Virus record (IMG/VR): IMGVR_UViG_3300034012_002143
Coordinates: 1-29,820 of that record
Source of the DNA: a virus
Strand: one strand, 5' to 3'
Length of the DNA: 29,820 nucleotides
Positions 5,763-13,547 of the stretch are shown in pieces. The stretch's first letter is position 1. Each line of letters starts with the position of its first letter. The position numbers were made by a program, and so were the translations under genes. Under the pieces are notes generated by a model that saw nothing but the letters and a program-made list of their open reading frames with translations, searched no databases and had not been told where the DNA came from.

Positions 5763-5949
5763 ACAAGTCGATCAGCATGGTTTCGAGGGTTCGCAGGCCC
5801 TTGGCTTCGGCGTTGCGCGCCAGCCGCGCCAGGTTGTCGGCAAAGCGTGCCTTCTGCTCGGCCGGCATGGTGTCGGCCAGGGCCATGACGACGGCCGCCA
5901 GGGCGTCGTGCTGTGCGTTGATGGCCTCGGCCGGTGGGATCGGTTCCAT
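5743..5949 (-). CDS. Small helical phage protein, 68 aa
   Basis: Begins MEPIPPAEAINAQHDALAAV and is predicted entirely helical (ALADTMPAEQKARFADNLAR). The ATG is preceded by AGGAGG on the minus strand at good spacing, one of the best ribosome sites in the window. Its 3' end overlaps the convergent plus-strand gene by 20 bases. Similar short helical proteins are common in the early regions of siphophages; function unknown. Confidence 0.7.
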   Translation of the reverse strand: MEPIPPAEAINAQHDALAAVVMALADTMPAEQKARFADNLARLARNAEAKGLRTLETMLIDLFNAARR

Positions 5950-6039
5950 GGGCGCCCTCCTGGCGTCGTTGGTTGGGGTGAGAGCCGCCAGCGTACACCG
6001 GGCAGGGCGCCCGCCCTTTGCCGGCCTGCGGCGCCGCCA

Positions 6040-6240
6040 TCACGGCCGCGCCTCGGCAGCCATGGTGCGCAGCGCATCCAGCGTGCTGGCCAGCTGCTCG
6101 ACCAAGCAGACGCAGGCCTGCGGGTCGCGCCGGATGGGCGCCAGCAGCCGCGCCAGCCGGTGCAGCTCGGAAGCATCAAACCCGGCCCCCCGGGCCGCGT
6201 GGCCGGCGATGTGCTGGCCGAGTAGGTGATCAGGAGTCAT
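6040..6240 (-). CDS. Hypothetical phage protein, 66 aa
   Basis: Begins MTPDHLLGQHIAGHAARGA and continues as charged helices (SELHRLARLLAPIRRDPQAC). The ATG at 6238-6240 overlaps the possible start codon of the divergent CII-like gene. There is no clear ribosome site on the minus strand, so the start is uncertain; a TTG at 6277-6279 would give a longer form running into the CII-like gene. It is the third minus-strand gene set between the Cro-like and CII-like genes. No family recognised. Confidence 0.55.
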   Translation of the reverse strand: MTPDHLLGQHIAGHAARGAGFDASELHRLARLLAPIRRDPQACVCLVEQLASTLDALRTMAAEARP

Positions 6241-6556
6241 GGCAGCAATGTCGCAGTCCCTCAGCGAGAAGGCACGCAACCTCGAAGCGCACCTGATGCG
6301 CTTGATTGCTCAGCGATCGCAGACCCGCGTGGCCGACGACCTGGGCGTCGACGACAGCACCGTCAACCGCTGGATCACCAGCGACAGTGGCCTGCGGCGG
6401 GCGTGCGAGGTGCTGGCCGCGCTGCGCCTGCGGCTCAAGCATGACGACGAGCCCGATTTCAGCGACAGCTACGTCGGCGCCTTGGAGACGCTGGCCCGGG
6501 TGCAGCTCGATGAGCGTCGCAAGGTGGCGCGGCCTGGCGTAGGGGAGTCTGCATGA
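6239..6556 (+). CDS. CII-like transcriptional activator
   Basis: About 105 aa, with MSQSLSEKARNLEAHLMRL, then an HTH in TRVADDLGVDDSTVNRWI and a following helix (LRRACEVLAALRLRL). The sequence order and the DDSTVNRW recognition helix match the lambda CII family, whose members bind DNA as tetramers and switch on the establishment promoters for repressor and integrase. Two starts are possible: ATG 6239 (CAGGAG only two bases away) and ATG 6248 (the same motif 11 bases away). The usual family start favours the second. Position between Cro-like and replication genes also fits. Its TGA overlaps the next ATG (ATGA). Confidence 0.78.
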   Translation: MAAMSQSLSEKARNLEAHLMRLIAQRSQTRVADDLGVDDSTVNRWITSDSGLRRACEVLAALRLRLKHDDEPDFSDSYVGALETLARVQLDERRKVARPGVGESA

Positions 6557-6843
6557 CGACAGCCATGCACCTGCTGCGCCCGATGGAGCGGGCAGTTGCC
6601 CGGCGGCGCAAGGCCCAGGCGGCGCCGGCGCCGAGCAGCTACCCGCGCGGCTACTTCACTGCGCCTGTGCTGGCCTGGTGGCCGGATTGGCAGTCGCGCA
6701 TCCAGGTCAACAGCAACGGCCGCCTCGCCGCTGCGCAGCTGGCCGACGCCTGGAGCCGCGCCGAGACCGGCACCGGCTGGGGCACCGGCACGACGCTGAT
6801 GCCGGGCACGCCGAAGAACGACCGCCCGGGGTGGATGCGCTGA
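6553..6843 (+). CDS. Hypothetical phage protein, 96 aa
   Basis: Begins MTTAMHLLRPMERAVARRRK, a basic N-terminus, then a Pro/Tyr-rich stretch (SSYPRGYFTAPVLAWWPDW) and a Gly/Thr-rich C-terminus (GTGWGTGTTLMPG). The ATG overlaps the CII-like stop. It lies between the regulator and the primase, where lambdoid phages often carry small replication accessories. No domain recognised. Confidence 0.7.
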   Translation: MTTAMHLLRPMERAVARRRKAQAAPAPSSYPRGYFTAPVLAWWPDWQSRIQVNSNGRLAAAQLADAWSRAETGTGWGTGTTLMPGTPKNDRPGWMR

Positions 6844-7058
6844 TGTCTGCAGGCGACCGCTGGCAGCTGCCCGACGGCCGCAAGGCCCTGGAGCTCGACG
6901 GCTCGAAGGGTGGCCTGCTGCGCGTGGCGCCGATCCGCGACGGCTGGCCGTTCCCGTGCCCGCCGGAGGTCGCAGTGCGGCGGCTCTGCCAGCGCCTGCC
7001 GTCGCGCTACCTGCATGGCCAGGTGCCGGCCGAGCCCGTCGAGGAGGCGCGCTGGTGA
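6843..7058 (+). CDS. Hypothetical phage protein, 71 aa
   Basis: Begins MSAGDRWQLPDGRKALELDG and ends EPVEEARW. Start (TGATG) and stop (GTGA) both overlap the neighbouring genes, showing translational coupling from the CII-like gene to the primase. It is a compact, mixed beta/alpha sequence with a conserved-looking RYLHGQVP stretch. It has no cysteines beyond two scattered ones and no membrane segment. Function not recognised. Confidence 0.7.
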   Translation: MSAGDRWQLPDGRKALELDGSKGGLLRVAPIRDGWPFPCPPEVAVRRLCQRLPSRYLHGQVPAEPVEEARW

Positions 7059-8017
7059 CGCCGCAAGACGTGGTGGGCCAGATGATTGCCGCGGGCCTCG
7101 AGGCGCCGCCGCAGCCGCTCGACCTGACCGGCAAGGTGCGCCGCTTCGGGCCGAAGAAGACGCAGTGGTACAGCCTGCGCGAGATCCGCACCGACGGCGG
7201 CAGCTACGTGGTGGTGGGCAGCTTCGGCGACTGGCGCGGGGCCAAGCACCGCGTCGACGTCGACTGGAAAGGCATCAGCCAGGCCGAGCGCGAGGCGCTG
7301 GAAGCCAACCGCCAGGCCGCCGCCGCGGCCGAGCAGCGCGCCCGGGCCGAGGCCGCCGCGCTGGCTGCGTGCACCGCCGCCGATCTGTGGGCACGCGCCG
7401 CGCGCACTGGCGAGAGCGCCTACCTGCAGCGCAAGGGCGTCGAGCCCGAGGCCTGCCGTTACCTGCCTGACGGCGCCATCGTGATCCCGCTGCTGCGCTA
7501 CGACGCGCGGCGAGAGGACGCCCTACGGGGTGCGCAGGTGATCCAGGCCGACGGCACGAAGCGCTTCACCAGGGGCTTCGCCAAGGTGGGCGCGGCGCTG
7601 CGCCTGGGGCATGTGTCTGTGGGCGAGCCCATCCTGATCTGCGAGGGCTACGCGACCGGGCTGACGCTGCGGATGGCGGTAGACCGCCGGCTGCCGGTGT
7701 TCGTGGCCCTGGACGCCGGCAACCTGCTGCCGGTGGCCGAGCTGCTGCGCGGCATGTACCCCGACAGCCGGCTGCTGATCTGCGCCGACGACGACTTCCG
7801 CACCAAGGGCAACCCCGGGCGTGAGAAGGCGCACAAGGCGGCCCGCACGGTGCCCGACACGGCCTACACCTGGCCCTACTTCCGCCCAGGCAGCCGTGGG
7901 CCGAAGGACACCGACTTCAACGACCTGCACGCGCGTGAAGGCCTGCGCGTCGTGCGCCGGCAGCTCATGCACGTGCTGCCCCTCATCGGTTCGGATTTGT
8001 TGAATGCCGCAGCCTGA
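7055..8017 (+). CDS. Toprim-domain DNA primase
   Basis: 320 aa from the GTG at 7055-7057, which overlaps the previous stop and follows GAGGAG. The N-terminal third holds a small beta-rich DNA-binding-like domain (KTQWYSLREIRTDGGSYVVV) and an Ala/Glu-rich helix. The Toprim core is clear: GEPILICEGYATGLTL near residues 190-205 gives the catalytic Glu, and RLLICADDDFR near 240-250 gives the Asp triad. A zinc-binding primase domain is not obvious. It would synthesise primers for phage replication together with the helicase encoded immediately downstream, whose start overlaps its end by 14 bases. Confidence 0.85.
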   Translation: MTPQDVVGQMIAAGLEAPPQPLDLTGKVRRFGPKKTQWYSLREIRTDGGSYVVVGSFGDWRGAKHRVDVDWKGISQAEREALEANRQAAAAAEQRARAEAAALAACTAADLWARAARTGESAYLQRKGVEPEACRYLPDGAIVIPLLRYDARREDALRGAQVIQADGTKRFTRGFAKVGAALRLGHVSVGEPILICEGYATGLTLRMAVDRRLPVFVALDAGNLLPVAELLRGMYPDSRLLICADDDFRTKGNPGREKAHKAARTVPDTAYTWPYFRPGSRGPKDTDFNDLHAREGLRVVRRQLMHVLPLIGSDLLNAAA

Positions 8018-9461
8018 GAACGTCATCCCGATGCCAGAGACTCCCCCACCCTCGAATGGCGGCGCTGCCGCGCCCAAAGGGGGGAGGGGCCAGCAGCGCA
8101 AGCGAAAGACCGGGATCAACCTGGGCAACTACTCGCGGCTCATGGAGGGCTTTGCGCTGATCTACGGCACGAAGACCGCCTGGGACGAGGAGACGCACCG
8201 GATCGTCACCATCGAGTCGCTGCGCCTGGCGATGACGTCGGACAGCGTGAAGGCCTGGCTCAACACGCCGACGCGGCGCATGGTGCTGCCCGAGCAGCTG
8301 CTGTTCGAGCCCGGGCAGGTGCTGCCCGAGGGCTGCATCCAGCTGTTCGCCGGCCTGGAGCTGGAGGCGTTGCAATGCGGCATCGAGGACGTGCGGCCGA
8401 TGCTGGACCTGCTCAAGCACCTGTGCTCGCAGAGCGCGCCGACGCCCGAGGGTGTACGCGACGTGATGCACTGGATCCTGTGCTGGCAGGCGCTGCCGCT
8501 GCAGAACATCGGGGCCAAGATGCAGACGGCGGTGGTGATGCACGGCCCGCAGGGCACGGGCAAGAACCTCTACTGGGACGTGTGGCGCGACATCTACGGC
8601 CGCTACGGCGTGACGGTCGGCCAAGTCGAGCTCGAAGACAAGTTCAACGGGTGGCTCTCGCAAAAGCTGGCGATCATCGGTGACGAGGTGGTCAGCCGGC
8701 AGGAGATGTTCCACAACAAGAACCGGCTCAAGCTGATCGTCACCCAGGAAACCAAGTTCCCCATCCGCGAGATCCAGCAGCCGACACGCTGGGAGAGCAA
8801 CCACGCCAACGTGGTGTTCCTGAGCAACGAGAGCCAGCCCCTGGCGCTCGAGGAGCGCGACCGGCGCTACATGGTCATCTACACGCCGCTGGCCGACGAA
8901 ACAGGCCTGTACGCCCGCGTGCGCGACTTCCTCGCCAACGACGGCGCCCGCAAGTGGCTGCACTTCCTGCAGCAGTACCCGACGAAGGGCTTCGACCGCC
9001 ACACCAAGCCGCTGATGACGGCGGCCAAGACGGCGCTGGTGCAGGCCGGCTGGCGGCCCGAGGAGCGCTTCGCTCACGAGTGGATGGATGGCCTCCTGCC
9101 CCTCCCGATCAGGGTCTGCTCCGCGGAGCAGCTGTACCGCGCGTTCCGGCGCTGGTGCGACGTGAACGGCGAGCGCTTCCCGCCGGCCCAGGGCAAGTTC
9201 ACCGAGAGCGTGCGGCGCTGGCTGGCCGAGAACTCTGGCGCTGACAGCGACGGCCCGCGGCTCATCTACAAGGTGGTCGCCCTCGACCGCGAAGACGGCG
9301 CCGGCCGCAAGGCGGTGCGCTGCTGGCTGCCGGCCAAGCTGCGGCCGCCCGAGGGCGTCAGCGAGGGCGCCTGGGCCGCCGACAGCGTGGCCACCTACGA
9401 GCAGGCGCTGCGCCAGTACACGCGTGCCACCAGCGGGAGCTTCGACGATGCAGCGCAGTGA
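8004..9461 (+). CDS. DUF5906-type replicative helicase/ATPase
   Basis: 485 aa. The Walker A motif MHGPQGTGKNLYWDVW lies near residues 179-195 and Walker B, KLAIIGDEV, near 221-229. Then come sensor-type segments (RLKLIVTQETKFPIREIQQP and NVVFLSNESQPLALEERDRR, with an arginine-finger-like DRR). This organisation is that of the SF3-like helicases found after Toprim primases in many phages. The first 40 residues are Pro/Gly/Lys-rich and disordered. The C-terminal part (EQLYRAFRRWC) resembles a primer-helicase C-terminal winged domain. With the primase it should open and prime the origin. A symmetric repeat array starts 11 bases after the stop. Confidence 0.86.
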   Translation: MPQPENVIPMPETPPPSNGGAAAPKGGRGQQRKRKTGINLGNYSRLMEGFALIYGTKTAWDEETHRIVTIESLRLAMTSDSVKAWLNTPTRRMVLPEQLLFEPGQVLPEGCIQLFAGLELEALQCGIEDVRPMLDLLKHLCSQSAPTPEGVRDVMHWILCWQALPLQNIGAKMQTAVVMHGPQGTGKNLYWDVWRDIYGRYGVTVGQVELEDKFNGWLSQKLAIIGDEVVSRQEMFHNKNRLKLIVTQETKFPIREIQQPTRWESNHANVVFLSNESQPLALEERDRRYMVIYTPLADETGLYARVRDFLANDGARKWLHFLQQYPTKGFDRHTKPLMTAAKTALVQAGWRPEERFAHEWMDGLLPLPIRVCSAEQLYRAFRRWCDVNGERFPPAQGKFTESVRRWLAENSGADSDGPRLIYKVVALDREDGAGRKAVRCWLPAKLRPPEGVSEGAWAADSVATYEQALRQYTRATSGSFDDAAQ

Positions 9462-9471
9462 CCGCCGCGCG

Positions 9472-9665
9472 TTACGCGCCCGCCCTCCTGTTACGCGGCC
9501 CATTACGCGCAGAACCCGCGCCGTTACGTGCGTTACGCGTGTTACGGGGCTCCGCGCGCATACACGTGTGCGCCCGCGTGTGCATGTGAAGCCCCAACGC
9601 GTAAACCCCGTAACGCACGTAACGACGCGGGTTTCACGCGTAACGCTCGCGTAACGCCCGCGTAA
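9472..9665. repeat. Mirror-symmetric array of 12 TTACG elements; candidate phage origin
   Basis: Six TTACG copies start at 9472, 9491, 9503, 9524, 9533 and 9542. Six inverted CGTAA copies start at 9600, 9609, 9618, 9639, 9650 and 9661. The four inner pairs share exactly the same axis, at 9573. Within them, 9513-9537 and 9609-9633 form a 25-bp inverted repeat with one mismatch. GGGGCT and AGCCCC (9546-9551, 9590-9595) and an ACACGTGT palindrome (9562-9569) fill the centre. The array lies immediately after the helicase gene, where replication proteins of several phages recognise iterons. Origin function is inference; a dyad regulator site or boundary element is the alternative. Confidence 0.85.
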
Positions 9666-9682
9666 TCACTCACTCCATACCC

Positions 9683-9970
9683 ATGACCATGAACGAGACG
9701 GGAAAGAAGACAGCGAGAGAAGCGATGCCGGCGACGGCTGCGCTGGTCGATGAGCTTCGCCAGGTGCTCGGGCGGGAGTTCGTCGACGGCGCCATTGCCG
9801 CCGGCCAGCGGGCGCGACGCGAGCACGCTCGGATGGTGCTCACCGTGGGCCAGGAAGCGGCCGACGCCTGGCTGCGCCGCCAGCAGTTCCCCGGCGGCGC
9901 CTTCTTCGCCGAGGAGAACGGGCACGAGGTCGGGGTGCGGTTGATCCATGGCGAGGTGGCCAAGTGCTGA
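9683..9970 (+). CDS. Hypothetical phage protein, 95 aa
   Basis: Contains KTAREAMPATAALVDELRQVL and then IAAGQRARREHARMVLTVGQ, ending GVRLIHGEVAKC. Starts at 9683 or, two codons later, at 9689; neither has a clear ribosome site. The body is helical with a probable short loop (QFPGGAFFAEENG). Proteins of this pattern are found before terminase in several betaproteobacterial siphophages; the role is unknown. Its stop overlaps the GTG of the next gene by seven bases. Confidence 0.7.
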   Translation: MTMNETGKKTAREAMPATAALVDELRQVLGREFVDGAIAAGQRARREHARMVLTVGQEAADAWLRRQQFPGGAFFAEENGHEVGVRLIHGEVAKC

Positions 9971-10764
9971 AGATCCAAGCCAAGGGGGTGGACGAGCTCA
10001 AGGCAAGCCTGCGCGAGTTCAGCGAGCGCCGCCTCAACGCGGCCATCGCCACCGCGCTCACGCGCACGGCCGTGCAGGTGCGCACCGCCGCGCAGCGCGA
10101 ACTGCAGCGCAGCATCGACCGGCCGACGCCCTACACCGTGCGGCAGCTGCGCTACGTCGCGGCCACGGCCGAGCGCCCGGTGGCGGTGGTCGGGTTCAAC
10201 GTCGCAGCGATCCAGGACGAGCGCGGCAACGTCGTGCGCTACCAGGATCTCGGCCCGGGCGAGACGCCGGCCGGCAAGTACCTGGCCGTGCAGATCGAGG
10301 GCGGCACCCGACGCATGAAGCGCCTCGAGGAGGCGCTGGTCGCAGCCGGCGCCATGCCCGCGGGCTACCGCGTCGTGCCGGGCGCTGGCGCGCGGATCGA
10401 CACCTACGGCAACGTGAGCCGCGGGCAGGTGATCCAGGTGCTCTCGCAGTTGCGCCTGCAGCTGGTGGCCGGCACGAACCGAAGCATGAGCGAGCGCACC
10501 GCCATCGCGGCGCAGCGTCGCGCAGGTGGCCGGTTCTTCGTGATCCCGCCCGGCAGCAAGGTGCAGGCCGGCATCTACCAGCGCGAGTTCGTCGGCCGCA
10601 ACATCACGCCGGTGTTCATCTTCGTGCGCCGCGCCAGCTACCGGCCGCGGTTCGACTTCTACGGCGCGACCAACCGCGAAGGCGACCGCGTGCTGCCCGA
10701 GCAGATGCGCCGCGCCATCGCCGAGCAGGTGCGCCGGCTGGCCGACCGCGGGCGGGGTGCCTGA
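9964..10764 (+). CDS. Minor tail protein Z-like (putative)
   Basis: 266 aa from GTG 9964. The N-terminus reads LKIQAKGVDELKASLREF, then a helical stretch TALTRTAVQVRTAAQRELQR followed by RPTPYTVRQLRY. This order resembles the lambda gpZ / gp10-like group: a 'sequence then paired helices' start, a beta-rich middle (RPVAVVGFNVAAI) and a basic C-terminal helix. A closing RFFVIPPGSKVQAGIYQREF segment is beta-rich. In lambda, Z lies between FII and U and acts in tail completion. Here that slot is empty and this gene sits upstream of terminase instead. The family call is tentative. Confidence 0.5.
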   Translation: MLKIQAKGVDELKASLREFSERRLNAAIATALTRTAVQVRTAAQRELQRSIDRPTPYTVRQLRYVAATAERPVAVVGFNVAAIQDERGNVVRYQDLGPGETPAGKYLAVQIEGGTRRMKRLEEALVAAGAMPAGYRVVPGAGARIDTYGNVSRGQVIQVLSQLRLQLVAGTNRSMSERTAIAAQRRAGGRFFVIPPGSKVQAGIYQREFVGRNITPVFIFVRRASYRPRFDFYGATNREGDRVLPEQMRRAIAEQVRRLADRGRGA

Positions 10765-10917
10765 TGCGGCCCGCGGCGCCCGGCCGGCCCGGTACCCCGG
10801 CCCCTACCCCCACCCCCCGGTCTGGGTCCACCCTGGCCGCCGCCGGCGCGGGTAATTCGGACCCCGCTGTTTCGCTAGTGGGTCAACCTGCCGCTTTGTA
10901 CGGCTGAAGGTGCGACG
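10765..10917 (+). other. Intergenic segment before terminase; candidate cos region
   Basis: About 150 bases between the Z-like and terminase genes. A C-rich block at about 10795-10820 is followed by an unusual segment with GACCC and GGGTC arms (about 10860-10885). Lambda-type terminases, which this phage encodes, recognise cos immediately upstream of the small-subunit gene, so the segment is the best candidate. No cohesive-end sequence or terminase-binding repeats can be read with confidence. A 47-codon frame from the ATG at 10764 crosses it but is Pro/Ala-rich and featureless. Confidence 0.3.
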
Positions 10918-11442
10918 ATGCCAGTAGGTACGGTCGAACTCATCACGCAGACGGAGTACGCGCGCCGGCGCGGCTGCACCGAGGGCGCTGTGCGTCGGGC
11001 CGTGCGCGACGGGCGGATCTCGCTGATCGACGGGAAGATCGACCCGGTGGCTGCCGATGCGCAGTGGGCGCGCAACACTCGCGTCCGCGCTGGCAGCCGC
11101 TCGACCGACGACGCCAACCTGCAGGCCCCGGCCGGCCCGGCGCGCGGCCGCGCTGACGAGGAGGGCGACGACGGCTACTGGGCCAGCAAGGCCCGGCGCG
11201 AAAAAGCCGAGGCCGATCTGGCCGAGCTCAAGCTGGCCGAACAGCGCAGCGAGCTCGTGCGCGCGGCTGACGTCCGCGCCGCCCAGGCCCGCCGACTGGC
11301 GGCGCTGCGCGAGAGCCTCCTGCAACTGCCCGCCCGTTTGGCGCCGGTGCTGGCTGCCGAGGCCGACGCCGCCCGCTGCCACGACACCCTGCAGGCAGAG
11401 CTGCACGCCCTGCTTGAGCAGATGACCGAGGGCACTGCCTGA
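10918..11442 (+). CDS. Terminase small subunit (Nu1-like)
   Basis: 174 aa. The N-terminus is a winged helix: VELITQTEYARRRGCTEGAV then RRAVRDGRISLIDGKIDPVA, where the recognition helix and wing specify the packaging site. Next comes a Gly/Asp-rich linker and a helical C-terminal half (YWASKARREKAEADLAELKL) used for multimerisation and contact with the large subunit. This layout is that of Nu1-type subunits, which bind cos. GAAGG lies ahead of the ATG. It is immediately followed by the large subunit with a TGATG overlap, a strong context argument. Confidence 0.83.
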   Translation: MPVGTVELITQTEYARRRGCTEGAVRRAVRDGRISLIDGKIDPVAADAQWARNTRVRAGSRSTDDANLQAPAGPARGRADEEGDDGYWASKARREKAEADLAELKLAEQRSELVRAADVRAAQARRLAALRESLLQLPARLAPVLAAEADAARCHDTLQAELHALLEQMTEGTA

Positions 11443-13529
11443 TGGGCGCCCGCGACGACTCCACCGCGCTGCTCGACGCCGAGCAGCTGGTCGCTGAACT
11501 CTGGCGCCAGTACCTCGCGCCGCCTCCACGGCTGAACGTGACGCAGTGGGCCGAGCGTCACCGGATCCTCAGCGGCAAGGACAGCGCCGAGCCCGGCCCG
11601 TATCGCGCCGCGCGCACGCCCTACGCCCGCGAGCCGATGGACTGCCTCAGCCAGCACAGCCCCGTCGAGGAGGTCGTGCTCATGTGGGGGGCGCAGACCA
11701 GCAAGACCACCATTGGCAGCAACTGGCTCGGCTACCTGGCCGACACCAACCCCGGCCCGATCATGATCGTCCAGCCGACGATCGACATGGCCAAGCGCTA
11801 CAGCCGGCAGCGCCTGTCGCCGATGATCGAGGAGAGCCCGCGCCTGCGTGAGCGCGTCAAGGAGAACCGCAGCCGCGACGAGGCCAACACCACGCTGCTG
11901 AAGGAGTTTCCGGGTGGCTTCATGGCCGTGGCCGGCGCCAACTCCGCGGCCGGCCTGCGCTCGATGCCGGTGCGCGACCTGTTCCTCGACGAGATCGACG
12001 GCTACCCGCTCGACGTCGACGGCGAGGGTGACCCCATCGCCCTGGCCGAAGCGCGGCAGACCACCTTCGCGCGGCGCAAGCGCCTGAAGACCAGCACCCC
12101 GACCACGCGCGGGTTCAGCCGGATCGAGACCGCCTATCAGGCCAGCGACCGCTGTCGCTTCCACGTGCCGTGCCCGCACTGCGGCGACGCCCAGGCGCTG
12201 GAGTGGGGCGCCGACCAGGCGCACGGCATCAAGTGGGACCGCGACCCCGTCACCGGCGCCGCGCTGCCCGACACCGTGCGCTACGTCTGCCGGGCCTGCG
12301 GCAGCGAGATCCGCGAGCACCACAAGCCGGCCATGCTGGCCGCCGGCGCCTGGGTGCCCGAGCGGCCGGGCGCGCAGGCCGGCCGCGTGCGCGGCTTCCA
12401 CCTCAGCAGCCTGTACTCGCCGCTCGGCTGGCTCAGCTGGTCCGAGCTGGTGATCGAGTGGGAGCGTGCCCACACTGCCGCCCGCGCGGGCGACGTCACC
12501 CTGCTGCGCGCCTTCATCAACACCCGCCTGGCCGAGACCTTCGAGGAGCAGGGCGACAAGGCCGACGAGCACGCACTGCGCAAGCGCGCCGAAGACCTCC
12601 CGCTGCGCGTCGTCACGTGGGGGCACTACGTCATGACCATGGGCGCCGACGTCCAGGGCGACCGCCTCGAGGCCTACCTCTGGGCTTGGGGCCGCGGAAT
12701 GGAGCGCCAGCTCGTGGACCGTGCCGTGTTCTACGGCGACCCGGCCATCCCCGAGGGCGAAGCCGGCAGCCCCTGGACGGCGCTCACCGAGTACCGCCGC
12801 ACCCCGGTGCTGCACGCCAGCGGCAAGCCCGTGCCCGTCCTGGCCAGCTTCATCGACTCCGGCGGCCACCACACACAGGCCGTCTACGACTACGCGCGCC
12901 GCCACCAGCACGCCCACGTCTACGCCGTGAAGGGCAGCAGCATCGGCGGCAAGGCCATCCTCGGCAAGCCGACCGATCAGGACATCAGCTGGCGCGGCCA
13001 GCGGCTCAAGCACGGCGTCAAGCTCTGGCCGATCGGCACCGACACCGCGAAGGCCGAGATCTACGGCCGGCTGCGCCTGACCGAGCCCGGCCCCGGGTAC
13101 GTCCACCTCAGCCGGCACCTGGCGCCCGAGGTCTTCGAGCAGCTCACCGCCGAGCGCCTGGTCACCAAGTTCCAGGCCGGCCGCCAGCGCCTGGAGTGGG
13201 TCAAGCCCGCGGGTCGCCGCAACGAAGCGCTCGACTGCGCCGTCTACGCCCTGGCCGCGGCCATCTTTGGCGGCATCGACCGCTGGAAGGAGGGCGACTG
13301 GGAGAAGTGGCAGGGCAGGGTGGAGTCGCGCGACCTGTTCGACGCCGCGCCGGCGCCGGCCGGCGAGCCGGCCGCGCAGCCCAGCCCTGCGGCTGACCCC
13401 GCGCCTGAGGCCTCAGTTCTGCCGCCACCGCCACCGGCCCCGCCTCCTGCGGCCAGCGCTTCGTCGGCCGCCGCCCCCGATCCCGCTCCCCCACCACCCC
13501 AGCCTCGCCCGTTCTCCCGCGCCTGGTGA
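11442..13529 (+). CDS. Terminase large subunit (GpA family)
   Basis: 695 aa. It has an atypical Walker A (MWGAQTSKTTIGSN, about residues 81-94), then Walker B with catalytic Glu (LFLDEIDGY, about 180-188). A zinc site is formed by CPHCG (about 244) and CRACG (about 283). The nuclease domain has MGADVQGD (about 399), FIDSGGHHT (about 470) and NEALDCAVYA (about 593), the acidic residues of the RNase-H-like fold. This is the lambda GpA arrangement: ATP-driven translocation plus cos cleavage. Residues about 630-695 are an unusual Pro/Ala/Ser-rich tail (PPPPPAPPPAASASSAAAPD) not needed for the enzyme core. Confidence 0.93.
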   Translation: MGARDDSTALLDAEQLVAELWRQYLAPPPRLNVTQWAERHRILSGKDSAEPGPYRAARTPYAREPMDCLSQHSPVEEVVLMWGAQTSKTTIGSNWLGYLADTNPGPIMIVQPTIDMAKRYSRQRLSPMIEESPRLRERVKENRSRDEANTTLLKEFPGGFMAVAGANSAAGLRSMPVRDLFLDEIDGYPLDVDGEGDPIALAEARQTTFARRKRLKTSTPTTRGFSRIETAYQASDRCRFHVPCPHCGDAQALEWGADQAHGIKWDRDPVTGAALPDTVRYVCRACGSEIREHHKPAMLAAGAWVPERPGAQAGRVRGFHLSSLYSPLGWLSWSELVIEWERAHTAARAGDVTLLRAFINTRLAETFEEQGDKADEHALRKRAEDLPLRVVTWGHYVMTMGADVQGDRLEAYLWAWGRGMERQLVDRAVFYGDPAIPEGEAGSPWTALTEYRRTPVLHASGKPVPVLASFIDSGGHHTQAVYDYARRHQHAHVYAVKGSSIGGKAILGKPTDQDISWRGQRLKHGVKLWPIGTDTAKAEIYGRLRLTEPGPGYVHLSRHLAPEVFEQLTAERLVTKFQAGRQRLEWVKPAGRRNEALDCAVYALAAAIFGGIDRWKEGDWEKWQGRVESRDLFDAAPAPAGEPAAQPSPAADPAPEASVLPPPPPAPPPAASASSAAAPDPAPPPPQPRPFSRAW

Positions 13530-13547
13530 CCCCAGCCCACCGCTGCC

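Noticed and set aside
9424-9654. Plus-strand frame rich in VTRVT running through the TTACG array
   Set aside because: The sequence reflects the repeats, begins inside the helicase gene, and the array has mirror symmetry that a coding constraint would not give.
10764-10907. Possible 47-codon gene before terminase small subunit
   Set aside because: Pro/Ala/Thr-rich, no domain, and located in the likely cos region; kept only as a note.
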